From contig JANQSC010000078.1 of NCBI GenBank assembly GCA_028284235.1, positions 1 through 60,820 on the forward strand: a stretch of 60,820 bases of DNA, in the 5' to 3' direction. The stretch is from Opitutaceae bacterium. GTDB taxonomy: Bacteria; Verrucomicrobiota; Verrucomicrobiia; Opitutales; Opitutaceae. How positions within the stretch are numbered: position 1 is the stretch's first letter; each line of letters begins with the position of its first letter. This document shows, in pieces, positions 45,901-53,924 of this stretch. The notes below the pieces were generated by a model. That model was not told where the DNA came from. It was given only the letters and a program-made list of their open reading frames with translations, and did not search any database. A program made the position numbers and the translations under genes.

Positions 45901-46737
45901 GTGGCTTCGATCAACGCATATCTTGGCATCGACGGCGGTGGAACGCATACCCGCGCATTGATGGTGGATCGAAAACTGAAGTCGCTCGCCACTGGACTCG
46001 CCGCTGGCAGCAATCCGCATAACATTGGCTACCTGCGAGCCGGGCGGCAAATCGACTCCGCAGTTCAGCAATGCCTGCGTTCACTCGCAGAGTCGACCAT
46101 CACGCTTCACTCTATCTACTGCGGAATCGCGGGGATTCGCGACCAGGCGGAACAGGACTCGCTTCGTGACGCCCTCGCGCCGTATCCATGGACCCAAAAC
46201 GCAGTGCTCACCATTCATCACGACTTGTCCATCGCTTACGAAGCCGCGCTCGGAAGCCAGCCTGGAATCTGTCTGATTGCCGGCACCGGAGCTTCCTGCA
46301 TTGGCAGAACAGCCAGCGGCGAGTTCCACCGAGCGAGTAACCGACAGGACGATGGAGAGGAACCCGGCAGCGGATACGCAATCGGATTGGAAGGAATTCG
46401 AGCGGGCCTGGTCACCACACAGTCGCAGGATCGAGACGCCATCGCTCGACTCGCAGAAACGGTCATCGAAGCCGCCCACAACGGAGATGTGGACGCGCGG
46501 ATGATTTTGGATACGCAGTCAGACGTGCTCGTCGAACTGATCACAACCGTTCACGCCCAAGCCGGACTGGGCGAATCATTCCACTACGCGTTCGCCGGAG
46601 CCTTGGCCCAATCTGACACGCTTTACGGAATGCTCGTCGCCGAAAAGCTGCGAGCCCGCTTCCCCCAAGCGCAGATGGAGCAGGCTCTCGTTTCACCCGT
46701 AGTGGCCGCAGCCCGCCTCGCCGTGCAGCAATGCTAG
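45901..46737 (+). CDS. BadF/BadG/BcrA/BcrD family ATPase, N-acetylglucosamine-kinase-like
   Basis: The ASKHA phosphate-1 motif YLGIDGGGTHTRALMVD is at the N-terminus, the phosphate-2 segment LTIHHDLSIAYEAAL follows, and LIAGTGASCIGR lies near residue 125. This pattern fits the eukaryote-like N-acetylglucosamine kinase branch of the family, which recycles amino sugars. The gene begins with GTG nine bases after ispG. Substrate specificity is inferred only from overall pattern. It is convergent with the YugP-like gene, 16 bases apart. Confidence 0.87.
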   Translation: MASINAYLGIDGGGTHTRALMVDRKLKSLATGLAAGSNPHNIGYLRAGRQIDSAVQQCLRSLAESTITLHSIYCGIAGIRDQAEQDSLRDALAPYPWTQNAVLTIHHDLSIAYEAALGSQPGICLIAGTGASCIGRTASGEFHRASNRQDDGEEPGSGYAIGLEGIRAGLVTTQSQDRDAIARLAETVIEAAHNGDVDARMILDTQSDVLVELITTVHAQAGLGESFHYAFAGALAQSDTLYGMLVAEKLRARFPQAQMEQALVSPVVAAARLAVQQC

Positions 46738-46753
46738 GCCGCCGCGCGGATGA

Positions 46754-47482
46754 CTAGTTCCGGTTGCCTGCCACCATGCTCAACAAATAGAGCAAGTAGG
46801 CCAGCGAACTGACAAAGGCCGCAACGTAAGTAAGCGCCGCCGCGTTTAGCGTCTTGTTCACCCCAACCATCTCGTCGTTTCCGAGAATGCCGAGCGCGAC
46901 TAGCTCTTTCTTTGCTCGAGCGCTGGCATCGTACTCCACTGGCAAAGTGATCAGCTGGAACAGCGTGAGCACCACATAGCACAGTACGCCAAGCTTCAAC
47001 AGCGTCATGCTGAACGCGCCACCAATGACGAAAAAGGACCCGATCATCACGATCGGAAGAATGCTCGAAGCGATATTGGTGATCGGCACCAGAGCCATTC
47101 GCGCCTTCAGCGCGCCGTATCCAACTTTGTGCTGCACCGCGTGGCCCGCTTCGTGAGCCGCGACGCCCAGAGCCGCTAGACTGGTTCCGTTGTAGTTCTC
47201 CTGACTCAGCGCCAGTTTCTTTCCCAGCGGATCGTAGTGGTCGGTCAAATGGCCGCGGATCTGGACGATCTTGACGTCGTCGATGCCCGCGTTGCGCATG
47301 ACCGCGGCCGCGGCCTCCGCGCCGGTGATGCGTCCCCGTGAGGGAACCCGGACGTATTTATTGTACGTCGAAGAGACCTTCGACTGCGCCCACATCGCCA
47401 GGATAAACGTCGGTACGAGAAAAATGAGGAAAGCCATAAAGGAGCCGCCTCCCCCTACGAAAATTGCAAGTATATCAGTCAT
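46754..47482 (-). CDS. YugP-like membrane zinc metallopeptidase
   Basis: 242 residues with an N-terminal transmembrane helix (FLIFLVPTFILAMWAQSKV), the zinc motif HEAGHAVQH near residue 110, and two or three further helices (SILPIVMIGSFFVIGGAFSM). Segments MRNAGIDDVKI and LTDHYDPLGKKLALS are diagnostic of the YugP family. Its physiological substrate is unknown. The ATG at 47480-47482 overlaps the stop of a small doubtful frame (ATGACTGA), suggesting possible coupling. Confidence 0.92.
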   Translation of the reverse strand: MTDILAIFVGGGGSFMAFLIFLVPTFILAMWAQSKVSSTYNKYVRVPSRGRITGAEAAAAVMRNAGIDDVKIVQIRGHLTDHYDPLGKKLALSQENYNGTSLAALGVAAHEAGHAVQHKVGYGALKARMALVPITNIASSILPIVMIGSFFVIGGAFSMTLLKLGVLCYVVLTLFQLITLPVEYDASARAKKELVALGILGNDEMVGVNKTLNAAALTYVAAFVSSLAYLLYLLSMVAGNRN

Positions 47483-47774
47483 GTTTGTTCCAGAAATTCT
47501 TCAGTCCCCAAACAGAAAGCAAAGGCCGTTCCAAGTTCCCCGAAATCGGACCGATTGCTCCGATTTTCACTAAGCTGTTGAGAATCTTCGTCTTGCAGAA
47601 CGAGAAATAGCAAAACCCGATTGCGAAAACCCACGCCACGAGCGCCAAATCGTCCCACTGATGGGACAGGAGCTCAACGAATTGGACAAGGTCAATCCTC
47701 CAGCAATGTCTCGAGCGCAACCACTGGCTTTCCGGTCGCTCTAGAAAGTCGAGCAAACGCTTCGCTACGGTCAA
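47475..47774 (-). CDS. Possible small membrane protein between the ATPase locus and yugP-like gene
   Basis: An open frame of 99 codons whose first third overlaps the 3' end of the TPR-ATPase gene in another frame. The portion in the gap (47475-47691) encodes a hydrophobic helix (LALVAWVFAIGFCYFSFC) and a basic tail. Its stop overlaps the next start. The true start is unclear: no ATG or GTG with a ribosome binding site is found inside the gap. It may be a real small membrane gene with an unusual start, a remnant, or chance. Confidence 0.3.
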   Translation of the reverse strand: MTVAKRLLDFLERPESQWLRSRHCWRIDLVQFVELLSHQWDDLALVAWVFAIGFCYFSFCKTKILNSLVKIGAIGPISGNLERPLLSVWGLKNFWNKHD

Positions 47775-50442
47775 TGTCGAGTTTAGTTGCCAAACTCAAA
47801 TAGTCTTTAACTGCTGGGAGAAAATAAGAGTGACGAAGGATTTTATCCGATCTAGCGAGAACTTCAATCGCTCGAAGCAGATTGGACTCCGCTTCCCCCA
47901 AGCGGTTCGTGTCCTCGAGTAGAACAGCCAGATTGTTCAGATGTCTTCCCACAAAAGGGTGGTCTGGACCGTAGCTCGACTCGTTAATAGAAAGCGCCCG
48001 ACGCATTAGCGACTCCGCCTCCTTGAAACGGTTCGTGTCCTTGAGCAGCAGAGCCAGGTTGTTCAAGCTAGTCCCCACCGCAGGATGGTCTGGACCGTAG
48101 CTCGACTCCTCGATCGAAAGCGCCCGGCGCATCAACGACTCCGCCTCATCGGGACGATCCGTGTCAACGAGCAGCAGAGCCAAGTTGTTCAAACTGGTCC
48201 CCACCCAAGGATGGTCTGGACCGTAGCTCGACTCATAGATCGAAAGCGCCCGACGTATCAGCGGCTCCGCCTCCTCGAGGCGATCCGTCTCAATGAGCAG
48301 CAAAGCCAAGTTGTTCAGGCTGGTCCCCACCCAAGGATGGCCTGGATCGTAGCTCGACTCCTCGATCGAAAGCGCCCGGCGCATCAGTGGCTCCGCCTCC
48401 TCGAAACGGTCCGTATGCATAAACAGCGTAGCCAAACTGTTTAGACTTATCCCCACCCTAGGATGGTCCGGTCCATGGTTCGACTCCTCGATCGAAAGCG
48501 CCCGGCGCATCAGCGGCTCCGCTTCCTCGATGCGGTTCGTGTCCGTTAGCAGCATAGCCAGGTTGTTCAGACGAACCCCAACGTTTGGATGGTCCGGTCC
48601 ATGGTTCGACTCCTCGATCGAAAGCGCCCGGCGCATCAGCGGCTCTGCTTCCTCGAAGCGGTTCGTGTCCTTTAACAGCAGAGCAAGGTCATTTAAGATT
48701 CTCGAATAAAGGTGTGACGATCCCAGGTCTGGGACCTCTTTCAACGCAAAACTGAGCAGTGCCTCTGCCTCTTGCCACCGAGCTTGGTTACGAAGATGGG
48801 ATGCCAGACTCAAACAAACTCGAGTTTTATGTTCCAAGTCATCGAGTTCTTCGAGCTGACCTCTTAAAAACACTATCTTGGTTTCCGACCATGATTTGTA
48901 GCTAAGCGAATCGCTGATCTCCTCGAGTTTCGTCGCAAACGCCTCTAACTCTCCATTGCGATGCAGATCCCAGCATCGTATCATTTCTTCCACTTCAGCA
49001 AGGTAATCCGTCGAAGGGCCGTCTGACTCTAGCATATAGGTTTCACTGAGATAAGCCGCTGCATCGTCTTTGTTCCCCAAAGTGCTATATCGCCGCGCTA
49101 ATTGGATCTTCGCTTCTCGGCGTTCACTTGGATCACCGACATCGGAAAGGTAGTCGAGTGAGCCGAGGGCGTCGGCATCGCATTTCCGATGGAGCTCGGC
49201 CCGCTTGCGATTTCGCTCTTCGATACTGGGATAAAAGGCAGCGAAAAAATCGAGAAGAAAGGGCAAACGTTTTCTAGCCGTTCTCGAAACATTCATCGCC
49301 AGCCAAATATCAAAGAACCCCTCGCGAATTGTATATAACCGCGACCGTTTGTCGGCCGGATGTGGATGCGCACGCAAGTAATGAGCATCCGTCAATCGCT
49401 TCAAGAGCATCGAGGTTTGGTTCGGCTTCAAACGCATGCGGGCGGTGATCGACGCCGGAGTCTTGGACGTATCCCGCATGCGAGCCATCGTTTCGAGCAG
49501 GGCACGCTCCTGGGGTGGCAGGTCCTTGAGTCGGTCCTGGTAGAAGGGCGTGATCCGGTCGAGGAGGATCTCCAGTTGCTGCCGGACTTCCGTCACCGAG
49601 TCGTTTACGATGAGTTCGTAGAGCATCACCGTCAACCGCGGATTGCCCGCTGTCATGCGATAGAGCGCGAGCAGCTTGGGGCGCATGGAGTCGAAGTCCG
49701 CCAAAAGCGTCTTCTCCCGATCGCCTTTTTCCCATTCCAGGTTGAGACGAATGAGCTCGATGGCTTCTTCCTCAGTCAAATGTTCGAGAAGTTGAATGTC
49801 GAAAAAATCGTAGAAGGGTTCATCCACGCTGGTAATCGCACTAAAATGAAGGGGAGATGTGGATACAAGCAGACAACCATTCGCGTCGGTAAAGAACTTT
49901 CGGAAGGCGGCCACACTGCGTTTGTCTTTAATCTGGCGGGTGAACACCTCGTCCAGGTTTTCGAGCATCACCAGCAAGGTTCGCTTCCGATTCTGATTCG
50001 CACGTCGAATAGCGGGAACCAGCGTATCCACAATACGGTTATCGTCCTCTTCGGTATGAAGTGATAGATACAGTTGACCCCATTCCAGTTCGTCCGGAAC
50101 CTGATCTCGAAGAATGTCGCACAAACCGAGCAGGAAATCGGCAAAGGAGAGCGTGCGATGCGATTCTTCCGGAAAACGCGCAACCAGATAGGACTGAGCG
50201 AGCGCGGAGTCATTGGCGATTCCATCCTCGATCAACGAGAGCACATGCGACTTGCCAATACCGCGGGGCCCGATGAACAACAAATGATGCTTCGACTTGC
50301 GTTTCGCCGAGGAACGCAAACGCTCCATGGTGTCCTCGATGATCGGCCACCGGGCTACTGTTGTCGCCTGCCGACGCTCGGGGGTGATCAGGATTTGCCG
50401 GTAGTGGCCGAGCGGTGACGATGATTGGGGTTGTTTAGGCAT
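47692..50442 (-). CDS. AAA/STAND-like ATPase with winged helix and C-terminal TPR repeats
   Basis: The start chosen is ATG at 50440-50442 (MPKQPQSSSPLGHYRQ), eight bases inside the upstream ATPase gene and preceded by GGTGG. The P-loop GPRGIGKS is at residues 58-65 and Walker B LLVMLENLDE near 160, followed by a sensor-like LLVSTSPLHFSAI. A MarR-like winged helix lies at about 295-370 (SITARMRLKPNQTSMLLKRL). Residues about 575-865 are seven 42-residue kinesin-light-chain-type TPRs (LMRRALSIEESNHGPDHP and variants). ATPase plus winged helix plus repeat sensor is the STAND layout, often used in signalling and phage defence. The two overlapping ATPase genes look less G+C-rich than neighbours by eye. 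Function is inference only. Confidence 0.85.
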   Translation of the reverse strand: MPKQPQSSSPLGHYRQILITPERRQATTVARWPIIEDTMERLRSSAKRKSKHHLLFIGPRGIGKSHVLSLIEDGIANDSALAQSYLVARFPEESHRTLSFADFLLGLCDILRDQVPDELEWGQLYLSLHTEEDDNRIVDTLVPAIRRANQNRKRTLLVMLENLDEVFTRQIKDKRSVAAFRKFFTDANGCLLVSTSPLHFSAITSVDEPFYDFFDIQLLEHLTEEEAIELIRLNLEWEKGDREKTLLADFDSMRPKLLALYRMTAGNPRLTVMLYELIVNDSVTEVRQQLEILLDRITPFYQDRLKDLPPQERALLETMARMRDTSKTPASITARMRLKPNQTSMLLKRLTDAHYLRAHPHPADKRSRLYTIREGFFDIWLAMNVSRTARKRLPFLLDFFAAFYPSIEERNRKRAELHRKCDADALGSLDYLSDVGDPSERREAKIQLARRYSTLGNKDDAAAYLSETYMLESDGPSTDYLAEVEEMIRCWDLHRNGELEAFATKLEEISDSLSYKSWSETKIVFLRGQLEELDDLEHKTRVCLSLASHLRNQARWQEAEALLSFALKEVPDLGSSHLYSRILNDLALLLKDTNRFEEAEPLMRRALSIEESNHGPDHPNVGVRLNNLAMLLTDTNRIEEAEPLMRRALSIEESNHGPDHPRVGISLNSLATLFMHTDRFEEAEPLMRRALSIEESSYDPGHPWVGTSLNNLALLLIETDRLEEAEPLIRRALSIYESSYGPDHPWVGTSLNNLALLLVDTDRPDEAESLMRRALSIEESSYGPDHPAVGTSLNNLALLLKDTNRFKEAESLMRRALSINESSYGPDHPFVGRHLNNLAVLLEDTNRLGEAESNLLRAIEVLARSDKILRHSYFLPAVKDYLSLATKLDIDRSEAFARLSRATGKPVVALETLLED
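47840..48720. repeat. Seven tandem 126-bp repeats encoding TPRs
   Basis: Similar blocks recur every 126 bases; for example the same word around GCGCCCGGCGCATCAGCGG recurs at 126-base intervals near 48369, 48495 and 48621. Each encodes one 42-residue TPR with the pattern LNNLALLLxDTxRxEEAE followed by a GPDHPxVG turn. The central units are nearly the same at DNA level, synonymous sites included, which suggests recent duplication or gene conversion; the outer units are more diverged. Confidence 0.9.
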
Positions 50443-51682
50443 AGTATTTTTTCCACCAAGTTTTGAGGACGCCGGAAGCGAAATCGAATTGGTCCTCTTC
50501 GATTTCATCGATGTAGAAATCGTTCGATAGGTCGCGTAGCAGCTGATTGAAGTTCTTCTTCGATTCGTGAGGAAAGAGCGAAACACCCGCATCGGCCAAG
50601 TGTCTCTGAAATTCTGAATACAAGGTTCCACGCGACAGGCCATTCGGCGATAGACTGAGCTGCCCAAGAATCGAATGGGCAGCCGACAAGTTTGGCTCCT
50701 GATAATATTTCTGCAGTCTTGAATAGTAGTGCTGGAGCTTGTCCTGGGCCGCGCTACTGCGCACCAACCGATCAAATGCCTCCTCCACGTCGCGAGCGCC
50801 CAGCGCTCTTTCCGGAGAATCGGATTTTTTCCAATGGCGATAGATATCCAAAGTAAGCAACTGCATGAATATCGGAATGGGGCGACCTAGATATTGCGTT
50901 AGGGCATGGGGGAGATCCGGTTCGATCGGGACCCCGCGACTCTTTAGCATAGTCGACACGAAGGCTTCGACCTCGTCCTCGGTGAGCGCAGGCAATGGAA
51001 AATTGTGCAGATCGTTTATGAGATCGACCAATCCCATCCCGTCCAAGGTGGAATAGAGATTCACCGAACCACCCAAAAGCCACCGAATCGAATCCTGCTT
51101 GGGATTCGGCTCCAATCGCTGCGATCGGAACCAAGCCAGAAATGGCTGCAGCAACTCGGGGTGGTCTCGGCGGAGATTTAAAAGCATGTCCGGAAGCTCG
51201 TCGATGATCAGTAGCGCTCGCGTATCCATCGACCGGAGCGACGAAAGGAGCTTCTGCCCATGGCTACGCCAGTTCGTTCGCCATTCCGGGTCGCTCTCCC
51301 GCAAAGCCACCTTGAATTCCATGGCGCCAACGCTCTCCAAGCGATCGAACGCATCCGTGATCAGCTTCCATCCACTTCGAAACGTATCACGCAGAATTTT
51401 CGGGTGCTCGTCATGAAATCGCGCAAGCAGGGAAAGAAAGAAGTCCGCAGGATGCGTTAGATCCTGAACGTTTTCTTTTATTACAATGAAACCACCGTTT
51501 CGGTTGGCTTTGAGATGATCCATCACGCTCGTTTTCCCCGTCCGTCGCGGCGCCATCAATAAGACGTGGGCCGACTCAAGAGCCTCCCACAGCTCTTGGA
51601 TGAATTTGTCTCGATACATCAGGTCCTCGGAATCCAGAGGAGCGCCGGTGTAGAAATCAGGAGTTGGATTTTCCTTTTTCAT
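50435..51682 (-). CDS. AAA family ATPase with C-terminal winged helix (archaeal-ATPase-like)
   Basis: 415 residues. The P-loop LLMAPRRTGKTSVMD is near residue 44, Walker B ALLIIDELPDMLLN near 152, and a sensor segment RWLLGGSVNLYSTLDGMGL near 205. The C-terminal 100 residues form a winged helix ending in FDFASGVLKTWWKKYY, the usual ending of ATPases of the archaeal-ATPase (PF01637-like) group. The ATG at 51680-51682 has no strong ribosome binding site. Its last eight bases overlap the next gene, which carries a second ATPase, so the two are almost certainly expressed together. No transmembrane helix. Function unknown; compare the finding on the pair. Confidence 0.87.
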   Translation of the reverse strand: MKKENPTPDFYTGAPLDSEDLMYRDKFIQELWEALESAHVLLMAPRRTGKTSVMDHLKANRNGGFIVIKENVQDLTHPADFFLSLLARFHDEHPKILRDTFRSGWKLITDAFDRLESVGAMEFKVALRESDPEWRTNWRSHGQKLLSSLRSMDTRALLIIDELPDMLLNLRRDHPELLQPFLAWFRSQRLEPNPKQDSIRWLLGGSVNLYSTLDGMGLVDLINDLHNFPLPALTEDEVEAFVSTMLKSRGVPIEPDLPHALTQYLGRPIPIFMQLLTLDIYRHWKKSDSPERALGARDVEEAFDRLVRSSAAQDKLQHYYSRLQKYYQEPNLSAAHSILGQLSLSPNGLSRGTLYSEFQRHLADAGVSLFPHESKKNFNQLLRDLSNDFYIDEIEEDQFDFASGVLKTWWKKYYA

Positions 51683-51697
51683 ATCGTTTTAGTTGTG

Positions 51698-51759
51698 CAA
51701 CAGAATTGTTGTCTAATGAGCAAACGAACTATGCCCATGATTACAACAAAAAAGTTGTA
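51698..51759. promoter_or_regulatory. Cluster of GTTGT-type inverted repeats upstream of the ATPase pair
   Basis: Two inverted repeats share the same arm word: CAACA-gaat-TGTTG (51698-51711) and TACAAC-6A-GTTGTA (51742-51759). A further TTGTACAA palindrome overlaps the second one. They lie in the 127-base gap between the tamA stop and the ATPase start. They could be operators for the ATPase operon. The A-loop hairpin might also help end tamA transcription, but it is not G+C rich. Confidence 0.4.
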
Positions 51760-51809
51760 CAAACTTGAAAGTGGCGCTTTCCGTCGCCAATACCCTGAGA
51801 ATTCTCCCT

Positions 51810-53924
51810 TTAAAACGGATAACCCAAGGCGAAATGCAAGGTGCCGTCCGGGTCCAGTTCTCGCGGATTCAAGTTGTGGCCGTACTCGAGACGGATCGGC
51901 CCCATGAAGGTTTTGAAGCGGATGCCCAATCCCGCCGAGCTCAAGTTGTCGTCGAACGGATACTCCTCGATGTTCGACGCCGTGCCGAGAGCGTCGACAA
52001 AGAGCACGATGGAAAAGGCCTTGGACAGGGATTGCTCGAGCTCGAGATTCAAGAGGGCAAACGACTGCGTCCCTGTGAACTTGTCCCCTTCTCTCGGAGA
52101 CGCTTCCGACCGCTGAAACCCTCGAACCGAATTCTCGCCGCCGGGAAAGTACAGCACACTTGCCGGGATCTGCGACTGGGATTCCGAAAACGAGCCCACC
52201 ACTCCATGCGTCAAACCCGCATGCCAGAACAAACCGCGCGAAACCTCTCCGTGATAGGATATGCTGAACTCCGCCCGCTGAAAGTCGACCTCGCCTCCAA
52301 ACGCCTCCGACGCCCACTCGAAGTGGCTCGAAATTCGGTATCCGTCGCGTGGATTCAATATGGAGTCGCGTCGATCCTTGCCCAGCCTAAGCTCAAAACT
52401 GCCCACCGTCGAATCCCCTTGATTAGCCAGCGAGTCGATGAGCTCCGTGTCGTCGGTGACGTCCAAGGTCCGAATCGAATAAATCGTATCCACATCGATG
52501 CCAAGTCGGTCGAACTTCCGAGCGAGCCCAATCTCTAAACCGAAGTCTTCGCGATCAAACGCGATCTCCTCCCGTTCTAAACCGAACACTTTCGCCGACA
52601 GTGAAGTCGGCGTAGCGAGAAACTCGGGCATCAAATAGCGAAATTCGCCCAGTTGGCTTTTCAGAGAGGCAATCGTCTTCAGTCGAGCGCGATGCCCCAG
52701 TCCAAACATGTTCATCTTCTCGACAACCAGACCGCCTCGAAGTTGCTCGTAGCTTCCCCAGCCGAGAAGCGTATCCACATTCCAAGTAGTGCGCTCGGTC
52801 AAATCGAAGTGGACGGACCGACTATTCGGATTAATCGCTTCGATCGCATAGCCCACTTTGTCGAATATCCCCAAGCGAGAGAGATTTAGACGGGAGCGGT
52901 CCAGCTGGACGGGATTGAGCGGATCCCCGTCCTTCAATTCGAGCCGGGACCGAATCAACGAGGGCCGGGTATCTTCCGAGCCACCAAAGGTGATCGACGA
53001 AACAAACACTTGCGGACCCGGGTTCACCGAAGCGGTAATAGTCACTCCTTTGTCTCCGCTCGTTTCGTCGGCGATCGAAAGCGATGTTCTCACAGTCGTA
53101 TCGGGATAACCCATACCGTAGAGCGTGTTACGCAACTCCCTTGATACGTCTTGGGCAATAAATCTCGAATAAGGCTGCCCGATCAACGGCTCCGTATCGA
53201 TCGCTTCTACAGGCAAGTCGCCCTCCACTTCCACGACGACGCCCGCGACCACATGGCGTTTCCCCTCGTCGATCGAAACGCGAGCGACGCACGCGCCCGT
53301 CGCTTCGTCGCTTTCGAGCAATTCGACTTCCACGACCGCATCCTGATAGCCCAGCGTATTCAAGTGGGCTTGCAGATTACCTTTTCCACCTTGCAGTAAA
53401 CTCGGAGTAAACAACCGAACTTTCTCCGACTGAAACATGAGTGGCTGAGAATAGAAAAATTCTTCCACGACCGCATCCGACAATACAGCGCTCTGCTCGA
53501 CGCGCAATTCGTCATAGTAAAACCGCGGACCATGAACCAGCTCGAAACGCACCTTTTGCGCCGCCGTGTCGCGTGGAAGAAAAACGTCGAAATCGCCGTC
53601 CCATTCCACTGTCGACTCCGAACCGTCAACGCTGGTAATCGTCGCCACCGCTTTCGCGGCGAGGTAGCCCTCGTTCTTCAAATAGGAAATCAGTATCAAG
53701 GCCGCGTCCTCGACGTCGGAGCTATTGAACGCCGTTTTCTCTTCGCTGAAAATCAAGTTGAGCTGGCTTTTCAGTTTCCGGTTTTTGAAAAACCCGCCAT
53801 TCGTCACCACCCAAGACGCGCCGTCGTCCGACTTCGCGCCGGAAACACTCGGCCAGAACAAGAAAGGAACCGTCAACGCGACAATCCACTTCGCCAAAAT
53901 TCTGAATACACGGGCGCGGCTCAC
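51810..53924 (-). CDS. tamA: TamA-like Omp85 outer-membrane assembly protein
   Basis: Signal peptide to about residue 29, then POTRA domains (including LKNEGYLAAKAVATITSV and LNTLGYQDAVVEVELLES) to about residue 330, and a beta-barrel of the bacterial surface antigen family ending in HFALGYPF with the terminal Phe typical of outer-membrane proteins. VLYFPGGENSVRGFQRSEA is the conserved lid-loop motif (R-G-F). The start is GTG at 53922-53924, overlapping the tamB stop (GTGA), with a perfect AGGAGGTG six bases upstream. TamA and TamB together help place proteins and lipids in the outer membrane. Confidence 0.93.
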   Translation of the reverse strand: MSRARVFRILAKWIVALTVPFLFWPSVSGAKSDDGASWVVTNGGFFKNRKLKSQLNLIFSEEKTAFNSSDVEDAALILISYLKNEGYLAAKAVATITSVDGSESTVEWDGDFDVFLPRDTAAQKVRFELVHGPRFYYDELRVEQSAVLSDAVVEEFFYSQPLMFQSEKVRLFTPSLLQGGKGNLQAHLNTLGYQDAVVEVELLESDEATGACVARVSIDEGKRHVVAGVVVEVEGDLPVEAIDTEPLIGQPYSRFIAQDVSRELRNTLYGMGYPDTTVRTSLSIADETSGDKGVTITASVNPGPQVFVSSITFGGSEDTRPSLIRSRLELKDGDPLNPVQLDRSRLNLSRLGIFDKVGYAIEAINPNSRSVHFDLTERTTWNVDTLLGWGSYEQLRGGLVVEKMNMFGLGHRARLKTIASLKSQLGEFRYLMPEFLATPTSLSAKVFGLEREEIAFDREDFGLEIGLARKFDRLGIDVDTIYSIRTLDVTDDTELIDSLANQGDSTVGSFELRLGKDRRDSILNPRDGYRISSHFEWASEAFGGEVDFQRAEFSISYHGEVSRGLFWHAGLTHGVVGSFSESQSQIPASVLYFPGGENSVRGFQRSEASPREGDKFTGTQSFALLNLELEQSLSKAFSIVLFVDALGTASNIEEYPFDDNLSSAGLGIRFKTFMGPIRLEYGHNLNPRELDPDGTLHFALGYPF

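Noticed and set aside
47840-48720. Regular repeats considered as a CRISPR array.
   Set aside because: The period is 126 bases, repeats are contiguous without unique spacers, and they encode TPRs in frame.
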